Shown here: positions 21,015 to 21,521 of the stretch, in pieces | Layout of the letters: each line of letters opens with the position of its first letter | Position numbering within the stretch: position 1 is the stretch's first letter | From: a virus | Length of the DNA stretch: 21,521 nt | IMG/VR virus record: IMGVR_UViG_3300022934_000235 | Span: 1-21,521 of that record | Strand: one strand, 5' to 3' | Position numbers and translations under genes: made by a program | The notes under the pieces: model-generated | The model's input: the letters and a program-made list of their open reading frames with translations, nothing else | Told to the model about the DNA's origin: nothing | Databases searched by the model: none

Positions 21015-21521
21015 TGGCAGTACCTCATTCCGAACTACAGTCCGTCACTCCTGGAGCGGTAATTGAGCTATACCAGCTGCAGCTAAACACTGAGCAGCAT
21101 GGTGTAGAGCAGACTTATTACTTCCATGCAGGCATCAATGCTGACCAGACAGGCGATGTTGTCTGGGACGGACAAGCTTATACGCGCTTTCCTGTCGTAG
21201 TCGAAGGCTTTGAATACAGCGGCAGGGGCGAGTTACCAAGACCGCGTTTCAGGGTGAGCAACGTGCTGAGCACAGTCACCACGATTTTGGCTGGATTGCC
21301 AAACGGTTTAGGTGGTGCAAAGGTCATACGCATTAGGACTCTGGCACGTTTTCTCGACGCAGTGAACTTTGAGAACGACACCAACCCTTACGGCACTCCA
21401 GATCCCACAGCTGAGTTTCCGCAAGAGATTTACTACGTTGACCGCAAATCTGCCGAAAACCGCGAGGTCGTTGAATTTGAGCTAGCTGCAATTTTTGACA
21501 TCGCAGGCGTCCGCGCACCTA
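21014..21521 (+). CDS. minor tail protein, lambda gpL-like (3' end outside the window)
   Basis: ATG 21014 opens a frame that runs off the right edge, giving 169 residues. The N-terminal part MAVPHSELQSVTPGAVIELY matches the gpL family, followed by TYYFHAGINADQTGDVVWDG, then YTRFPVVVEGFEYSGRGELP and RPRFRVSNVLSTVTTIL. The end in the window has EIYYVDRKSAENREVVEFEL, also typical. The C-terminal domain, which in lambda carries an iron-sulfur cluster held by four Cys, is beyond the window and cannot be checked. It is translationally coupled to the gpM-like gene by a TGATG overlap. Role: tail-tip hub assembly. Confidence 0.9.
   Translation, partial: MAVPHSELQSVTPGAVIELYQLQLNTEQHGVEQTYYFHAGINADQTGDVVWDGQAYTRFPVVVEGFEYSGRGELPRPRFRVSNVLSTVTTILAGLPNGLGGAKVIRIRTLARFLDAVNFENDTNPYGTPDPTAEFPQEIYYVDRKSAENREVVEFELAAIFDIAGVRAP

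Overview
The window is the early/control edge and most of the morphogenesis module of a tailed double-stranded DNA phage or prophage with a long non-contractile tail (siphovirus type). The virion genes run rightward in classical order: small and large terminase, a variable block of small and fibre-like proteins, portal, scaffold, major capsid protein, head-tail connectors, tail terminator, tail tube, the two overlapping tail-assembly chaperones, tape measure, and lambda M-like and L-like minor tail proteins. No sheath or baseplate-wedge gene is seen, and there is no integrase, lysis gene, ribosomal or tRNA gene. A cyanobacterial host (picocyanobacterial siphovirus) is my guess from several small families I associate with such phages; nothing in the window proves it.

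Left region (1-4165): an incomplete gene, a small gene and a RecB-like PD-(D/E)XK nuclease read rightward. Two leftward blocks follow (1083-2114 and 2760-4165), separated by one rightward gene (2257-2742). The 2115-2256 gap is a divergent control region with an 18-bp-period tandem repeat and a good sigma70-type promoter. The second leftward block carries two intrinsic terminators embedded at stop codons, and a 55-codon gene at 3705-3872 not found by a standard ORF scan.

Control region (4166-4693): about 530 bp without a gene. It holds a convincing leftward promoter whose -10 lies inside an inverted repeat, a strongly structured segment (4196-4318) lying in what would be the long 5' leader of the leftward operon, and several further inverted repeats. 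One of these is a perfect 9-bp repeat ending 3 bp before terS. The packaging initiation site may also lie here.

Right region (4694-21521): head and tail genes, tightly packed with 1-4 bp overlaps at several junctions. Strong terminators follow the major capsid and tail tube genes. A leftward helix-turn-helix gene interrupts the rightward block directly after the capsid terminator. The chaperone pair G/GT has a canonical -1 slippery heptamer CCCAAAC in the correct phase.

The most unusual feature is genome-wide: the heptamer TGGAACG occurs 22 times on the + strand against once on the - strand by my reading. It occurs in all three codon phases, in genes of both orientations and in intergenic DNA, so codon usage or gene direction does not explain it.
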